A stretch of 64,000 nt of DNA, from contig NZ_JAUYRI010000013.1 in assembly GCF_030696885.1 (NCBI RefSeq), positions 185,152 through 249,151 of the forward strand, written 5' to 3'. Every line of letters starts with the position of its first letter. Position 1 is the stretch's first letter. Shown in pieces: positions 9,451 through 18,474 of this stretch. A model generated the notes under the pieces. It was given only the letters and a program-made list of their open reading frames with translations. It did no database searches and was not told the DNA's origin. The translations under genes and the position numbers were made by a program. Origin of the DNA: Thiobacillus sp. GTDB lineage: Bacteria > Pseudomonadota > Gammaproteobacteria > Burkholderiales > Thiobacillaceae.

Positions 9451-9894
9451 TTAGGTGCCAAAACCAGTTTTAGCTTTAGTACAGTTAGCACCGCTCACTG
9501 CCGAATTCCACACAATGTTGCCTGTGCCAATTGCAGGAATAATCTGCACGGTACATGCGCCCAACTCGTTGTTAGTGGAGGCAATCTGAATTGCCCCGTT
9601 ACCAGCGAGCACAGTTACAGTCGTGTTAGCAAATTTGGTGGTCGGCATCGTGCCGCCGCCAAAAGGCGTCAACAACGTTGGCGTATCGCAAGTACCAGCA
9701 ATCACGTTATTGTTATTTTGAGCACATTCTGCAATGGACACCTTCAAGCTTCCAACCGAGGTAACCACATCAGCCCACTTCGCTCGTGTAATGTAGTTTT
9801 GGTATTGGGGAATCGCAATCGCGGCCAAAATACCAATGATCGCGACGACGATCATCAGTTCGATCAGGGTAAAACCTTGTTGTACTTTACGCAT
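9451..9894 (-). CDS. type IV major pilin (PilA/PilE family)
   Basis: A prepilin of 147 residues. The short leader MRKVQQG is followed by the mature start [20 protein letters not shown], the PilD processing site and N-terminal helix with the conserved glutamate at mature position 5. A C-terminal cysteine pair (GACTVQ and GANCTKA) would close the D-region loop, and another pair lies in the middle (AECAQ, GTCDT). AGGAGA seven bases upstream fixes the start; the longer upstream frame is not needed. A sigma-54 promoter precedes it. Pilins of this class build pili for twitching, attachment and DNA uptake. Confidence 0.93.
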   Translation of the reverse strand: MRKVQQGFTLIELMIVVAIIGILAAIAIPQYQNYITRAKWADVVTSVGSLKVSIAECAQNNNNVIAGTCDTPTLLTPFGGGTMPTTKFANTTVTVLAGNGAIQIASTNNELGACTVQIIPAIGTGNIVWNSAVSGANCTKAKTGFGT

Positions 9895-9953
9895 TTTAAA
9901 TCTCCTTGAGTTGGGCATATTGAACACGAGCCTCCCGTGTCTGCACATTAACG

Positions 9954-9969
9954 TGCAGGGTCTGTGCCA
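9954..9969 (-). promoter_or_regulatory. sigma-54 (RpoN) promoter of the pilin gene
   Basis: Read on the minus strand, TGGCAC-AGACC-CTGCA matches the -24/-12 consensus TGGCAC-N5-TTGCA in all but one base, about 60 bp before the pilin ATG. A CTGCAC / GTGCAG inverted repeat (9941-9958) overlaps the -12 element. Pilin genes in many Gram-negative bacteria are driven by RpoN with PilSR. Confidence 0.8.
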
Positions 9970-10133
9970 ACTTTAGATCCCGCCCCAAGAATTCATGCAC
10001 TCTACAAACAAGCCATTGATTTATATTGGTTTATGTAAAGGTGCACAGCAGTGCATAGGCCGCTGCCCAGCTATCCGCCCATGCCCCTGTGCGACACGGG
10101 ATGACAATTTACGTCACGTCCCGGCCAAAAAAC

Positions 10134-10160
10134 AAAAGCCACGGCTTCCCGTGGCTTTTT
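10134..10160 (-). terminator. terminator after tRNA-Lys
   Basis: A perfect 11-bp stem (AAAAGCCACGG with CCGTGGCTTTT) with the four-base loop CTTC lies eight bases past the tRNA 3' end. On the minus strand the stem ends in TTTT and is followed by G and a further T-rich stretch. A run of T on the plus side makes it potentially bidirectional. Confidence 0.85.
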
Positions 10161-10167
10161 GTAAATC

Positions 10168-10243
10168 TGGTGGGTCGGGCGAGATTCGAACTCGCGACCA
10201 ACGGATTAAAAGTCCGCTGCTCTACCAGCTGAGCTACCGACCC
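10168..10243 (-). tRNA. tRNA-Lys(TTT)
   Basis: A 76-base gene with a fully paired acceptor stem GGGTCGG / CCGACCC and CCA encoded at the 3' end. The anticodon loop is CTTTTAA, giving anticodon TTT, and the T arm GGTTCGAAT-type stem-loop is intact (GAGTTCGAATCTC). It lies downstream of queC on the same strand but has its own promoter. A spurious 83-codon frame overlaps it. Confidence 0.97.
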
Positions 10244-10279
10244 GTGGACAGGGCTGGGCCCTATCCGCGAAAGCCCGAG

Positions 10280-10309
10280 ATTATAGCCGAAGCCGCGTGT
10301 CGGGGTAAA
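10280..10309 (-). promoter_or_regulatory. tRNA-Lys promoter
   Basis: On the minus strand a perfect TATAAT (10280-10285) follows TTTACC (10304-10309) with an 18-bp spacer. The bases after the -10 (CTCGGGC) are GC-rich, like the discriminators of stringently controlled stable RNA genes. The start would lie about 30 bases before the mature tRNA. Confidence 0.6.
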
Positions 10310-10384
10310 GAGGCGAGGCGCTTTTTGCTGGCGTGGCAGACGCCGGGGCCGTTGCGGCAACGTGTGTGCGGCCCGCGTTTGCTT

Positions 10385-11053
10385 CTATTGATACGGGGTC
10401 GGATCCGCAACGCCGGCCTGCTCGAAGCCCTGACGGCGCAGGCGGCAGGCGTCGCAGCGGCCGCAGGCGCGGCCGTCGGTGTCGGCCTGGTAGCAGCTGA
10501 CGGTTTGCGCGTAGTCGACGCCGAGTTCGATGCCGCGGCGGATGATCTCGGCCTTGGACAGGTGCTGCAGCGGAGCGTGGATCTTGAGCGCCGCGCCTTC
10601 GACGCCGGCGCGGGTGGCGAGGTTGGCCATGCGCTCGAAGGCGGCGATGAATTCGGGCCGGCAGTCGGGGTAGCCGGAATAGTCGACGGCGTTGACGCCG
10701 ATGAAAATATCGCGCGATCCCAGCACCTCGGACCAGGCCAGCGCCAGCGCCAGCATCACGGTGTTACGCGCGGGGACGTAGGTGACGGGAATGCCTTCGG
10801 TGGGGCTTTCGGGCACGGCGATGGCATCGTCGGTCAGCGCCGAGCCGCCGATGTCGCCCAGGCCGAGGCGCATCACCCGGTGTTCGACCGCGCCCAGGCT
10901 TTTCGCCACGCGCGCGGCGGCGGCGAGTTCGGCGGTGTGGCGCTGGCCGTAGTCGAGGCTCAGCGCGTGGCAGACGTAGCCGGCTTCGCGCGCGATGGCG
11001 AGCACGGTGGCGGAATCGAGACCGCCGGAAAGCAGGATGACCGCGCGCTTCAT
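10385..11053 (-). CDS. queC: 7-cyano-7-deazaguanine (preQ0) synthase
   Basis: A protein of 222 residues. QueC uses ATP and ammonia to turn 7-carboxy-7-deazaguanine into preQ0, a precursor of queuosine in tRNA. The PP-loop SGGLDS is at 9-14. [21 protein letters not shown] and [17 protein letters not shown] are family marks. Four cysteines in C-x9-C-x2-C-x2-C spacing near residues 187-203 bind zinc. The start was set at the ATG overlapping the queE stop by four bases; the longer frame upstream is queE read out of frame. Confidence 0.95.
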   Translation of the reverse strand: MKRAVILLSGGLDSATVLAIAREAGYVCHALSLDYGQRHTAELAAAARVAKSLGAVEHRVMRLGLGDIGGSALTDDAIAVPESPTEGIPVTYVPARNTVMLALALAWSEVLGSRDIFIGVNAVDYSGYPDCRPEFIAAFERMANLATRAGVEGAALKIHAPLQHLSKAEIIRRGIELGVDYAQTVSCYQADTDGRACGRCDACRLRRQGFEQAGVADPTPYQ

Positions 11054-11700
11054 GTGCCGGGGGTGTTGCCCCACAGGATCTTGTGCAGCTGCACCTGCAT
11101 CCGCACCGGCAGGCGGTCGGCCAACACCCACTCGGCCAGTTGCGCCGGCGGCAGTTCGCCCTGCACCGGCGAGAACAGCACCGGGCAGACGCGGTCGAGC
11201 TTTTGCGCGCGCAGCACCTCGCGCGCCCACTTGTAGTCGGCGCGGTCGGCGAGCACGAACTTGATTTCGTCGTGCGGCCCGAGATGGGCGAGGTTTTCCC
11301 AGCGGTTGCGCGCTTCTTCGCCGGAGCCGGGCGGCTTGAGGTCGACAATGCGCGACACCCGCGGGTCGACCGCGCTGACATCGAGCGCGCCGCTGGTTTC
11401 CAGCGACACCGAATAACCGGCGTCGCATAGCGCGGTTAACAGCGGCAGGCAGTTTTTCTGCGCCAGCGGCTCGCCGCCAGTGACGCACACGGTCGGCACG
11501 CCGTAGTCAGCGATGCGCGCGAGCAAGGCGTTCAGCGTGACGGTTTCGCCGCCCTGAAAGCTGTAGGTCGTGTCGCACCAACGGCAGCGCAGCGGGCAGC
11601 CGGTCAGACGGACGAACACCGTCGGCAGCCCGGCACGGCTGGTTTCGCCCTGCAGGGAAAGAAACACCTCCGTCAAACGGAGCGTGGGCGAAGCGGACAT
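11050..11700 (-). CDS. queE: 7-carboxy-7-deazaguanine synthase
   Basis: A protein of 216 residues, a radical-SAM enzyme that contracts 6-carboxytetrahydropterin to 7-carboxy-7-deazaguanine, the substrate of QueC. The cluster motif is C-x3-C-x2-C at 35, 39 and 42 ([11 protein letters not shown]). The start [10 protein letters not shown], the SAM-binding VTGGEPLAQ and [10 protein letters not shown] are also typical. It is coupled to queC by an ATGA overlap and lies six bases downstream of cpoB. No queD or queF is visible in the window. Confidence 0.95.
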   Translation of the reverse strand: MSASPTLRLTEVFLSLQGETSRAGLPTVFVRLTGCPLRCRWCDTTYSFQGGETVTLNALLARIADYGVPTVCVTGGEPLAQKNCLPLLTALCDAGYSVSLETSGALDVSAVDPRVSRIVDLKPPGSGEEARNRWENLAHLGPHDEIKFVLADRADYKWAREVLRAQKLDRVCPVLFSPVQGELPPAQLAEWVLADRLPVRMQVQLHKILWGNTPGT

Positions 11701-11706
11701 GCGGGT

Positions 11707-12495
11707 TTACTTGAGTGTGGACAGCCGGCGGGCAGCAAGGGTGGCAGCCGGTGTGCCGGGATGCTTCGCGACGATCTCCTCGAGCGTCTTGCGGGCGGCG
11801 GCCGTCTGCTCCAGTGCGATCTGGTTGGTGGCGATGTTGAACAGCGCATCGGGCACCTTGGGATTGCCGGGATAGGTGGCGACCAGTTTTTGCTGCTGCG
11901 CCAGTGCGGTCTTGTAATCCTTCAGCGCGTAATACGAATAGCCGATCCAGTATTGCGCGTTGGCGGCGAGTTCGCTGTCAGGATGGGCCTTGAGAAAGCT
12001 GCCAAAGCCGGCGATGGCGCCCGGGTAATTGGCTTCGCGAAACAGCGCGAGCGCGGTTTCATAGTTGCGCGACGCCGTCGAGGCATCGGCGGGCGGCGTG
12101 CCTGCCGGAACGGCGACTCCATCGGCAGTCGCCGCAGGCTGGGCGGCTTTGGTGAGGTCGGCAAGGCGCTGGTCGAGGTCGGCATAGAGATCGTTCTGCC
12201 GTTTGCCGAGCGTCTCCAGCTGGTGCTGCTGCATTTCGGCCAGGCCGCGCAGCCGCGCGTTTTCAGCCTTGAGCGTTTCGACTTCCTGCAGCAGGTCGAG
12301 CAGCTTGCGATTGTCCTGCAGCGCGGCCTCGATCTTGCCGAGCCGCGCATCAACCGCATCCGCCCGCTGCTGCAGCGCCTGCGTCTGCCGGGTCAGCTCG
12401 GCGTTGCCGAACAGCGCCCAGGCCGGCTGCGCCAGCGCGAACGCGCCGACGAGCACCAGGCCACCTCGCCGCAGCAGGCGCTTACTCGTCGCCAT
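11707..12495 (-). CDS. cpoB: Tol-Pal associated periplasmic TPR protein CpoB (YbgF)
   Basis: A protein of 262 residues. A signal peptide (about 1-28, ending near AQPAWA) is followed by a coiled coil (about 35-105) that trimerises the protein. The C-terminal third holds TPR motifs (NYETALALFREANYPGAIAGF; ANAQYWIGYSYYALKDYKTAL; DALFNIATNQIALEQTAAA). CpoB links the Tol machine to peptidoglycan synthases during division. The start was chosen at MATSKRLL, 14 bases inside the end of pal; two earlier in-frame ATGs exist. It is the last tol gene before queE. Confidence 0.9.
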   Translation of the reverse strand: MATSKRLLRRGGLVLVGAFALAQPAWALFGNAELTRQTQALQQRADAVDARLGKIEAALQDNRKLLDLLQEVETLKAENARLRGLAEMQQHQLETLGKRQNDLYADLDQRLADLTKAAQPAATADGVAVPAGTPPADASTASRNYETALALFREANYPGAIAGFGSFLKAHPDSELAANAQYWIGYSYYALKDYKTALAQQQKLVATYPGNPKVPDALFNIATNQIALEQTAAARKTLEEIVAKHPGTPAATLAARRLSTLK

Positions 12496-13042
12496 ACACC
12501 ACATCGGTGCGACGGTTCTCGGCATGCGCCTCTTCGGTGCTACCGGTTTTGCGCAGCTTTTCCTCGCCGAAGCTGACCGCTTCCATCTGCGACTCGGTCA
12601 CGCCCAGCACGGACAGCGCACGGCGCACGGCTTCGGCACGCTTTTGTCCCAGCGCCAGGTTGTATTCGCGGCTGCCGCGTTCGTCGGCATTGCCTTGCAG
12701 GATCACACGGGCATTGCGGTTGGCATTGAGGTAGCTGGCATGGGCCTGGATCATCGCGCTGTATTCATCCTTGATCACGAAGCTGTCGAAATCGAAGAAG
12801 ACGCTGCGCTTGGACAACACGTTGGCGGGGTCCTTGCGCGGATCGACGCCGGTGGCGTCGCCCGGCAATGCGCTGCCGGAGACGGAATCGCTGCTGGTGC
12901 CGGTGCTGGCGGCGCCGGTCGCTGGGGCCGTTGTGGCGGTGCCGGTACCGGTGCGGTCCTCGACCTGGGCGGGCGTCGTGCCCTTGGTGCCGCATGCGGA
13001 CACGGTCAGGGCAAGCAATACGGGCCAGAAAATCTTGTTCAT
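12482..13042 (-). CDS. pal: peptidoglycan-associated lipoprotein Pal
   Basis: A protein of 186 residues. The signal peptide ends in the lipobox LTVSAC (Cys17), anchoring it in the outer membrane. A linker of about 60 residues rich in Thr, Gly and Ala is followed by an OmpA-like domain with VFFDFDSF, ILQGNADERGSREYNLALGQKRAEAV and ENRRTDVVY, the peptidoglycan-binding pocket. It works with TolB in envelope constriction. An AAAGGAGAGA ribosome site precedes the ATG. The linker is longer than in E. coli Pal. Confidence 0.95.
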   Translation of the reverse strand: MNKIFWPVLLALTVSACGTKGTTPAQVEDRTGTGTATTAPATGAASTGTSSDSVSGSALPGDATGVDPRKDPANVLSKRSVFFDFDSFVIKDEYSAMIQAHASYLNANRNARVILQGNADERGSREYNLALGQKRAEAVRRALSVLGVTESQMEAVSFGEEKLRKTGSTEEAHAENRRTDVVYGDE

Positions 13043-13120
13043 CTATCTCTCCTTTATGAATGAAAACGAATCAGCATGGGCCACCCGGACTACCGGGCCA
13101 CCCGCTCCCTACTTCTGCTG

Positions 13121-14395
13121 CTACGGCCCCCAGGCCGGTTCGCGGGCATCCACCCCCGACTCCGACAGTCGCGCACGGGTCTGGCCGTCCAGGCTCACCG
13201 TGCCAAGGATACCGCGTCCGCCCTGCACGGTGGCATACAGCACCACCTGGCCGTTGGGCGCAAAACTGGGCGACTCGTCGCGCGCGCTGTCGGTCAGCAC
13301 CCGAGTCTGGCCGGTGGACAGCTCGTGCAGCACCACCCTGAAGCGGCCTTCGTCGCGACTGATGTAGGCAAGACGCCGGCCATCCTTGCTGATCGACGGA
13401 GACACATTGTAACTGCCATTGAAAGTCACCCGCCGCGCATCGCCGCCGCTCGCCGGCATCTGGTAGATCTGCGCACTGCCGCCACGATCCGAGGTGAAAT
13501 AAATCGTTGTGCCATCGGGCGAGAACACCGGCTCGGTATCGATGCTGGCGCTGCGCGTGATTCGCACAAGCCCGCTGCCGTCGGCGTTGATCAGGTAAAC
13601 CTGCGAGCCGGCGTCGCGCGTCAGCACCACCGCTAGGCGCTTGCCGTCCGGTGCCCAGGCGGGCGCGGAGTTGGAGCCCTTGAAGGCGGCGACCTTGGTG
13701 CGCCGGCCATCCTTCAGCGACTGCACGTAGACCACGGGCTTCTTGTCCTCGAACGACACATACGCAATGCGCGTGCCGTCCGGCGAAAAGCGCGGCGAAA
13801 TCACCGGTTCGGCGGAACGCACCACGGTGTGCGGATTATGTCCGTCGGCATCGGCCACGCGCAGTTCATAGCGCGTGCCCTGCTTCTGCACATAGGCGAT
13901 GCGGGTGCTGAACGCGCCCGGTGTGCCGGTCAGTTTTTCGTAGACGATGTCGGCGATCTGGTGGGCAGTGGCGCGCCACTGCCTGGCCGGGATGGTGTAG
14001 GCGAATGCCGCCAGTTGGGTGCGCTTGATCACGTCCATCAGATAGAACCGGACTTCGAAGCGGCCGCCCGGCAGCGCGCTCACCTGGCCGATGACGACGG
14101 CATCGGCGCCGCGGCCGCGCCAGAATGCATGGTCCACCTGCGCCGGCGCTACCGGCCGGGCCGCGCCGCCGAGGTCGACCCGCCTGAACTGGCCACTGCG
14201 CTCCAGATCGTCGCCGGCGATCTGCGACAGGTCCGGTACCGGCTGGCCCGGCGCTGCCTGAAACGGCACCATCGCCACTGCGATCTTGTTGGCGGCGCCA
14301 CCGATCACCTGGATTTCAAGCGCGGCGCGCGCGGAAAACGGCGCACACAGCAGGGCGAGGAAAAGCATGGGGTAAAACAGAACAGCGCGCGGCAT
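13121..14395 (-). CDS. tolB: Tol-Pal system beta-propeller protein TolB
   Basis: A protein of 424 residues. The signal peptide (MPRAVLFYPMLFLALLCAPFSARAA) leads to the TolB amino domain (about 26-160). It is followed by a WD-like propeller with repeated SPDGTRIAYVS, APDGKRLAVVL, SPDGTTIYFTSDRGG, SKDGRRLAYIS and APNGQVVLYAT blades. TolB sits in the periplasm and exchanges between Pal and TolA. The start was taken at the codon that begins the signal peptide. A longer frame of 28 extra codons shows no signal features. Confidence 0.95.
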   Translation of the reverse strand: MPRAVLFYPMLFLALLCAPFSARAALEIQVIGGAANKIAVAMVPFQAAPGQPVPDLSQIAGDDLERSGQFRRVDLGGAARPVAPAQVDHAFWRGRGADAVVIGQVSALPGGRFEVRFYLMDVIKRTQLAAFAYTIPARQWRATAHQIADIVYEKLTGTPGAFSTRIAYVQKQGTRYELRVADADGHNPHTVVRSAEPVISPRFSPDGTRIAYVSFEDKKPVVYVQSLKDGRRTKVAAFKGSNSAPAWAPDGKRLAVVLTRDAGSQVYLINADGSGLVRITRSASIDTEPVFSPDGTTIYFTSDRGGSAQIYQMPASGGDARRVTFNGSYNVSPSISKDGRRLAYISRDEGRFRVVLHELSTGQTRVLTDSARDESPSFAPNGQVVLYATVQGGRGILGTVSLDGQTRARLSESGVDAREPAWGP

Positions 14396-14494
14396 GGGCT
14401 CGTAAATCTCGATCGAAGGTGCCTGATTTGCAGGGCAGTTTAGCATGGCGCGCCGGAGGCGCAGGGTGCGACGCCGCATCGGCTGGCGTCGCGC

Positions 14495-15340
14495 TCAGGG
14501 TTTGGGGCGATGAACGAAAGAAAGTTCCGGAACGAATTGCGCGCGCGCATCGCGATCCTCCGGTAGCGGAAACGGCGACGATTTCTCGATGGCACGCACC
14601 ACCGCATCGTCGTACGCCGCGTTGCCGCTCGATCGCGTCACCCGCACGCTCTGCACTTCGCCGGTCGGCAGCAGCCGCACCAGGCAGCGCACTTCGGGAT
14701 TGCCGACGAGGTTGTCGGGCAGGCGGGTGTTGCCGCGCACCTTGGCGCTGATCTGGTCGCGAAACTGGCCGACGACGCTGGCGACCGCCGCCTCGCGCCT
14801 GCTGGCCGCCGCGCGCGCTTCCGCCTGGCTGGCCTGTTGCGCGGCCTGCGCCGCCTCCGCGTCTGCCATGCGCCGCACCTGCTCGTCTTCCTCGACCTGC
14901 CGCTGCTGCTCGCGCTTTTTCTGTTCGGCCAGCTGCTTCTGCTGCGCCGACTTTGCTGCTTCTGCGCGCGCTTTCTCCTCCGCCACCTGCTGTTTTTTCA
15001 GGCGCTCGGCCTCGATCTTTTTTTGCTCGAGCGCGATGTCGGGCGCTTTCGGTGGCGGCGGCGTCTTCACCACAGGCTCGGGGGGCAGCGGTCGCACGGG
15101 TTCTGGTTTCGGACGCGGCGCGGGAGGGGGCGGCGTGGACGCGGGCGGCTTCACCGCCACCGAGGGCGGCAGCGAGGTCCAGACGTCGACCATCACCGGC
15201 GCGGCCTCGCGGGTCTGCCACGACACACCGAATACCAGCAGCAGCACAAAGGCTGCGTGCACACCCAGCGCCATCGCAGCGGCAGCGAGTCGGGGTGCAG
15301 CAGGGCGAGCGAGGAACGGGGTGTCGGCCGGCGGGTTCAT
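14495..15340 (-). CDS. tolA: cell envelope integrity protein TolA
   Basis: A protein of 281 residues. A single membrane helix (about 20-42) is followed by a proline-rich stretch (PPPPAPRPKPEPVRPLPPEP). A long charged helix rich in Ala, Glu, Lys and Gln (about 100-185) comes next. The C-terminal TonB-like domain (VRCLVRLLPTGEVQSVRVTRSSGNAAYDDAVVRAIEKSSPFPLP) contacts TolB and Pal across the periplasm. Its ATG overlaps the tolR stop. Proton flow through TolQR drives it. The arm is shorter than in E. coli. Confidence 0.94.
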   Translation of the reverse strand: MNPPADTPFLARPAAPRLAAAAMALGVHAAFVLLLVFGVSWQTREAAPVMVDVWTSLPPSVAVKPPASTPPPPAPRPKPEPVRPLPPEPVVKTPPPPKAPDIALEQKKIEAERLKKQQVAEEKARAEAAKSAQQKQLAEQKKREQQRQVEEDEQVRRMADAEAAQAAQQASQAEARAAASRREAAVASVVGQFRDQISAKVRGNTRLPDNLVGNPEVRCLVRLLPTGEVQSVRVTRSSGNAAYDDAVVRAIEKSSPFPLPEDRDARAQFVPELSFVHRPKP

Positions 15341-15747
15341 CTGGCCGGGCGGGCGAGCAGGCCGATGCGGGTGATCTGCGCCTGCTGCAGTACCGTCATC
15401 GTGTGCATCACTTCTTCGTAGCGGACGTTCTTGTCCGCTGCGATGACCACGGCCTGATCGGGCGCGGCGCCGTGCAGCGCGGCCACCTCGGCCGCCAGCG
15501 CCGACTTGGGGATCACCCGCTCGACCCCCCCGGCTGCGCGGTCGCGCAATCGGTATTCACCGGAGTCCTTGATGATGATTTCCAGCGGCTGCGACGGCGG
15601 CTGCGCGGTCTGGCCGACGCTCGGCAGCTCGACCTGGCCGGGGTTGATGAAGGGCGCGGTCACCATGAAGATGACGAGCAGCACCAGCATCACGTCGATC
15701 ATCGGCACGACGTTGATCTGGGCGACCTGTTTACGGGTGCGTGCCAC
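15337..15747 (-). CDS. tolR: TolR protein (ExbD/TolR family)
   Basis: A protein of 136 residues with one membrane helix (INVVPMIDVMLVLLVIFMVTAPF) containing the proton-carrying aspartate of the MIDVMLVLLVIFM motif. A small periplasmic domain ending in VIAADKNVRYEEVMHTMTVLQQAQ follows. Together with TolQ it forms the proton channel that energises TolA. It starts four bases after the tolQ stop and overlaps tolA by four bases. Confidence 0.95.
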   Translation of the reverse strand: MARTRKQVAQINVVPMIDVMLVLLVIFMVTAPFINPGQVELPSVGQTAQPPSQPLEIIIKDSGEYRLRDRAAGGVERVIPKSALAAEVAALHGAAPDQAVVIAADKNVRYEEVMHTMTVLQQAQITRIGLLARPAR

Positions 15748-15751
15748 CGGT

Positions 15752-16444
15752 CTAGGCCGCCTTGGAGGTCTGCCGCTGCAGGATGTTGGAAAACTCTTCC
15801 ATGAAGCTTTCCATGCGGTTGGACAGACGATCGATGTCGTGGGTGTAGCGGTTGTAGCCGACCACCGCGGGGATGGCAGCGAACAGGCCCATGGCGGTGG
15901 CGATCAGCGCTTCGGCGATGCCCGGCGCAACCTGCGCCAGCGTGGCCTGGGCCACGCTCGACAGCCCCAGGAAGGCGATCATGATGCCCCACACGGTGCC
16001 AAACAGACCGACGTAGGGCGACACCGAACCGACCGTGGCAAGAAACGACAGGTGCGATTCGAGGTTGTCCAGCTCGCGCTGATACGTGGCACGCATCGCG
16101 CGGCGGGTGCCGTCGATGATGACATTGAGCGACAGCCCGGCCTGCTGCCGCAGCTTCATGAATTCGCTGAAGCCGGCCGCGAAGATGCGTTCCATTTCCC
16201 CCGCGGTTTCACGCTGCCCCGACACCCGCTTGTACATGACATTGATGTCGCCGCCCGCCCAAAATTCGCGCTCGAAGCGGTCGGTTTCTCGCAGGGCGCG
16301 CTTCAACGTGAACAGCTTGATGAAAATGAACCACCACGACAGCAGCGACGCACCGAGCAGCAGCAGCATCACGAGCTGCACCGGCAACGAGGCATGGATG
16401 ATCAGGTGGAACAGCGAAAGATCCTGGTTGAGTTCTGGATTCAC
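15752..16444 (-). CDS. tolQ: TolQ protein (MotA/TolQ/ExbB family)
   Basis: A protein of 230 residues with three membrane segments: LIIHASLPVQLVMLLLLGASLLSWWFIF near the N-terminus, and TVGSVSPYVGLFGTVWGIMIAF and EALIATAMGLFAAIPAVVGYN in the second half. The GLFGTVWG and ATAMGLFAAIPAV motifs line the proton channel. It forms the inner-membrane motor with TolR. It overlaps the ybgC stop by four bases. Confidence 0.95.
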   Translation of the reverse strand: MNPELNQDLSLFHLIIHASLPVQLVMLLLLGASLLSWWFIFIKLFTLKRALRETDRFEREFWAGGDINVMYKRVSGQRETAGEMERIFAAGFSEFMKLRQQAGLSLNVIIDGTRRAMRATYQRELDNLESHLSFLATVGSVSPYVGLFGTVWGIMIAFLGLSSVAQATLAQVAPGIAEALIATAMGLFAAIPAVVGYNRYTHDIDRLSNRMESFMEEFSNILQRQTSKAA

Positions 16445-16848
16445 GGGGTCGGGAACAGTGCCTGAAGTAGGGTTGAGGGCATTTTAACGGGTTTGAAATT
16501 CGCCGCGTCGACGCAGGCCAGCGTCACCACCGCTTCTGCCAGACAGACGTCACCCCGCAGGAGTTCCTGCTGCACGACCAGGCTGGCACGCCCGGCTTCG
16601 CGCAGATGGACGGTCACGTCGAGCGCATCGTTGAAGCGCGCCGGCGAACGGTAGTCAATTTCTACCCGCCGCACCACGAACACCACGCCGGTTTCGTCGC
16701 GCAGCACGTCCTGCTCGAAGCCGCGTGCGCGCAGCCATTCGCTGCGTGCGCGCTCCATGAATTTGAGGTAGTTGGCGTAGTACACCACGCCGCCGGCGTC
16801 GGTGTCTTCCCAGTAGACGCGGACCGGCCAGTGAAACGGCGCGCTCAA
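16441..16848 (-). CDS. ybgC: acyl-CoA thioesterase YbgC (Tol-Pal associated)
   Basis: A hot-dog-fold thioesterase of 135 residues. The motif [29 protein letters not shown] holds the catalytic aspartate of the 4-hydroxybenzoyl-CoA thioesterase class. YbgC hydrolyses short-chain or malonyl-type acyl-CoA and is linked to phospholipid synthesis. Overlaps of four bases with both ruvB and tolQ tie it into the operon, the standard gene order before tolQ. Confidence 0.94.
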   Translation of the reverse strand: MSAPFHWPVRVYWEDTDAGGVVYYANYLKFMERARSEWLRARGFEQDVLRDETGVVFVVRRVEIDYRSPARFNDALDVTVHLREAGRASLVVQQELLRGDVCLAEAVVTLACVDAANFKPVKMPSTLLQALFPTP

Positions 16849-17873
16849 AACAGGTCGGCGCCTGGGGCGGAGGGCGTGGCGATGCCCAGATGACGGTAGG
16901 CCAGCGGCGTGGCGATACGGCCGCGCGGGGTGCGCTGCAGGTAGCCCTGCTGGATCAGGAAGGGTTCGAGCACATCCTCGATGGTGTCGCGTTCCTCGCC
17001 GATCGCGGCGGCGAGGTTGTCGAGGCCGACCGGGCCGCCCATGAATTTCTCGATCACCGCGGACAGGAGCTTCCTGTCCATCACGTCGAGCCCGGCGCGG
17101 TCGACATCCAGCATCACCAGCGCCGCATCGGCCACCGCACCGGTGGCCTGGCCGTCCGCCTTCACTTCGGCATAGTCGCGCACGCGACGCAACAGGCGGT
17201 TGGCGATGCGCGGGGTGCCGCGCGAACGGCGGGCGATTTCCAGCGCGCCGGCCTCGTCCAGGTTCATCTGCAGCAGGCCGGCCGAGCGGTGCACGATAAA
17301 GCCGAGTTCTTCCGCCGAGTAGAACTCCAGTCGCGCAACGATGCCGAAGCGGTCACGCAGCGGGTTGGTCAGCATGCCGGCGCGGGTGGTGGCGCCGACC
17401 AGCGTGAACGGCGGCAGGTCGAGCTTGACCGAGCGCGCGGCCGGGCCTTCGCCGATCATGATGTCGATCTGAAAATCCTCCAGCGCGGGATAGAGCACTT
17501 CCTCGACCACCGGAGAGAGACGATGAATCTCGTCAATGAACAGCACGTCGTGCGGTTCCAGGTTTGTGAGCAAGGCCGCGAGGTCGCCGGCGCGTTCGAG
17601 CACCGGGCCCGAGGTCTGGCGCAGGTTGACGCCCATCTCGCGCGCGATGATGTGGGCCAGCGTGGTCTTGCCCAGGCCGGGCGGGCCGAACAACAGCACG
17701 TGGTCGAGCGCCTCGCTGCGGTTGCGGGCGGCGCTGATGAAGATTTCGAGCTGTTCGCGCGCCTTTGCCTGGCCGACGTATTCAGCCAGCGTGCGCGGCC
17801 GCAGCGCGCGCTCGATCTGCTCCTCGACGGGACTGACGGCGGCGGGGGCGATGAGGCGGTCGGTTTCGATCAT
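16845..17873 (-). CDS. ruvB: Holliday junction branch-migration ATPase RuvB
   Basis: A protein of 342 residues. The hexameric motor drives junction migration with RuvA. The N-terminal motif [26 protein letters not shown], Walker [13 protein letters not shown], Walker B FIDEIHRL, sensor [18 protein letters not shown] and the C-terminal winged helix ([18 protein letters not shown]) are all present. It is separated from ruvA by nine bases. Confidence 0.97.
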   Translation of the reverse strand: MIETDRLIAPAAVSPVEEQIERALRPRTLAEYVGQAKAREQLEIFISAARNRSEALDHVLLFGPPGLGKTTLAHIIAREMGVNLRQTSGPVLERAGDLAALLTNLEPHDVLFIDEIHRLSPVVEEVLYPALEDFQIDIMIGEGPAARSVKLDLPPFTLVGATTRAGMLTNPLRDRFGIVARLEFYSAEELGFIVHRSAGLLQMNLDEAGALEIARRSRGTPRIANRLLRRVRDYAEVKADGQATGAVADAALVMLDVDRAGLDVMDRKLLSAVIEKFMGGPVGLDNLAAAIGEERDTIEDVLEPFLIQQGYLQRTPRGRIATPLAYRHLGIATPSAPGADLF

Positions 17874-17882
17874 GGATGAATC

Positions 17883-18461
17883 TTACCCCTTGGACAGCAA
17901 CTTCAGCGCCTGGCGGATCGCGTCCGATACCGGCAGGTCGGCGGGCAGCTTCTGCATCGCCAGCCCCGCTTCCTTTTCGTTGTAACCCAATGCCAGCAAG
18001 GCCTGGCGCACGTCGTCCGACACGCTGCTCTCGCCTGCCACCGCGGAGATTGCGCCGGCGAACACCGGCCGTCCCTTCAGCTCAAGCAGCAGGCGTTCGG
18101 CGGTTTTCTTGCCGATGCCGGGGACCTTGACGATGCGGCCGACCTCCTGCGCGGATATCGCCGCCGCCAGATCGTTGACCGACAGGCCGGACAATACCGA
18201 CAGCGCGGTCTTGGCGCCGATGCCGGACACCTTGAGCAGTTCACGAAACGCCGCGCGCTCGATCTCGCTGCCGAAGCCGTACAACAAATGCGCATCCTCG
18301 CGGATGGCCAGATGGGTCAGCAGGCTGACTTTTTCGCCTAGCGCAGGCAGGTTGTAGAAGGTGCTCATCGGCACGTCGATTTCGTAGCCGATGCCGTTGC
18401 AGTCGACCAGAACCTGGGGGGGCTGCTTGGCGGCCAGCGTGCCGGTGACTCTGCCGATCAT
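17883..18461 (-). CDS. ruvA: Holliday junction DNA helicase RuvA
   Basis: A protein of 192 residues. The OB domain ([28 protein letters not shown]) is followed by two helix-hairpin-helix motifs ([19 protein letters not shown] and [21 protein letters not shown]) and a C-terminal three-helix domain that contacts RuvB. The start at 18459-18461 follows AAGGAA. The 26 extra codons of open frame upstream overlap ruvC and are not RuvA. Confidence 0.96.
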   Translation of the reverse strand: MIGRVTGTLAAKQPPQVLVDCNGIGYEIDVPMSTFYNLPALGEKVSLLTHLAIREDAHLLYGFGSEIERAAFRELLKVSGIGAKTALSVLSGLSVNDLAAAISAQEVGRIVKVPGIGKKTAERLLLELKGRPVFAGAISAVAGESSVSDDVRQALLALGYNEKEAGLAMQKLPADLPVSDAIRQALKLLSKG

Positions 18462-18474
18462 GAGGGTTCCTTGT

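Noticed and set aside
10109..10360. 83-codon minus-strand frame over the tRNA-Lys gene
   Set aside because: Its middle (SVAQLVEQRTFNPLVASSNLARP) is a conceptual translation of the tRNA, a common false gene.
14316..15221. 301-codon minus-strand frame over tolA and tolB
   Set aside because: Repetitive Ala-Arg-Gly shadow of the tolA coiled-coil region in another frame.
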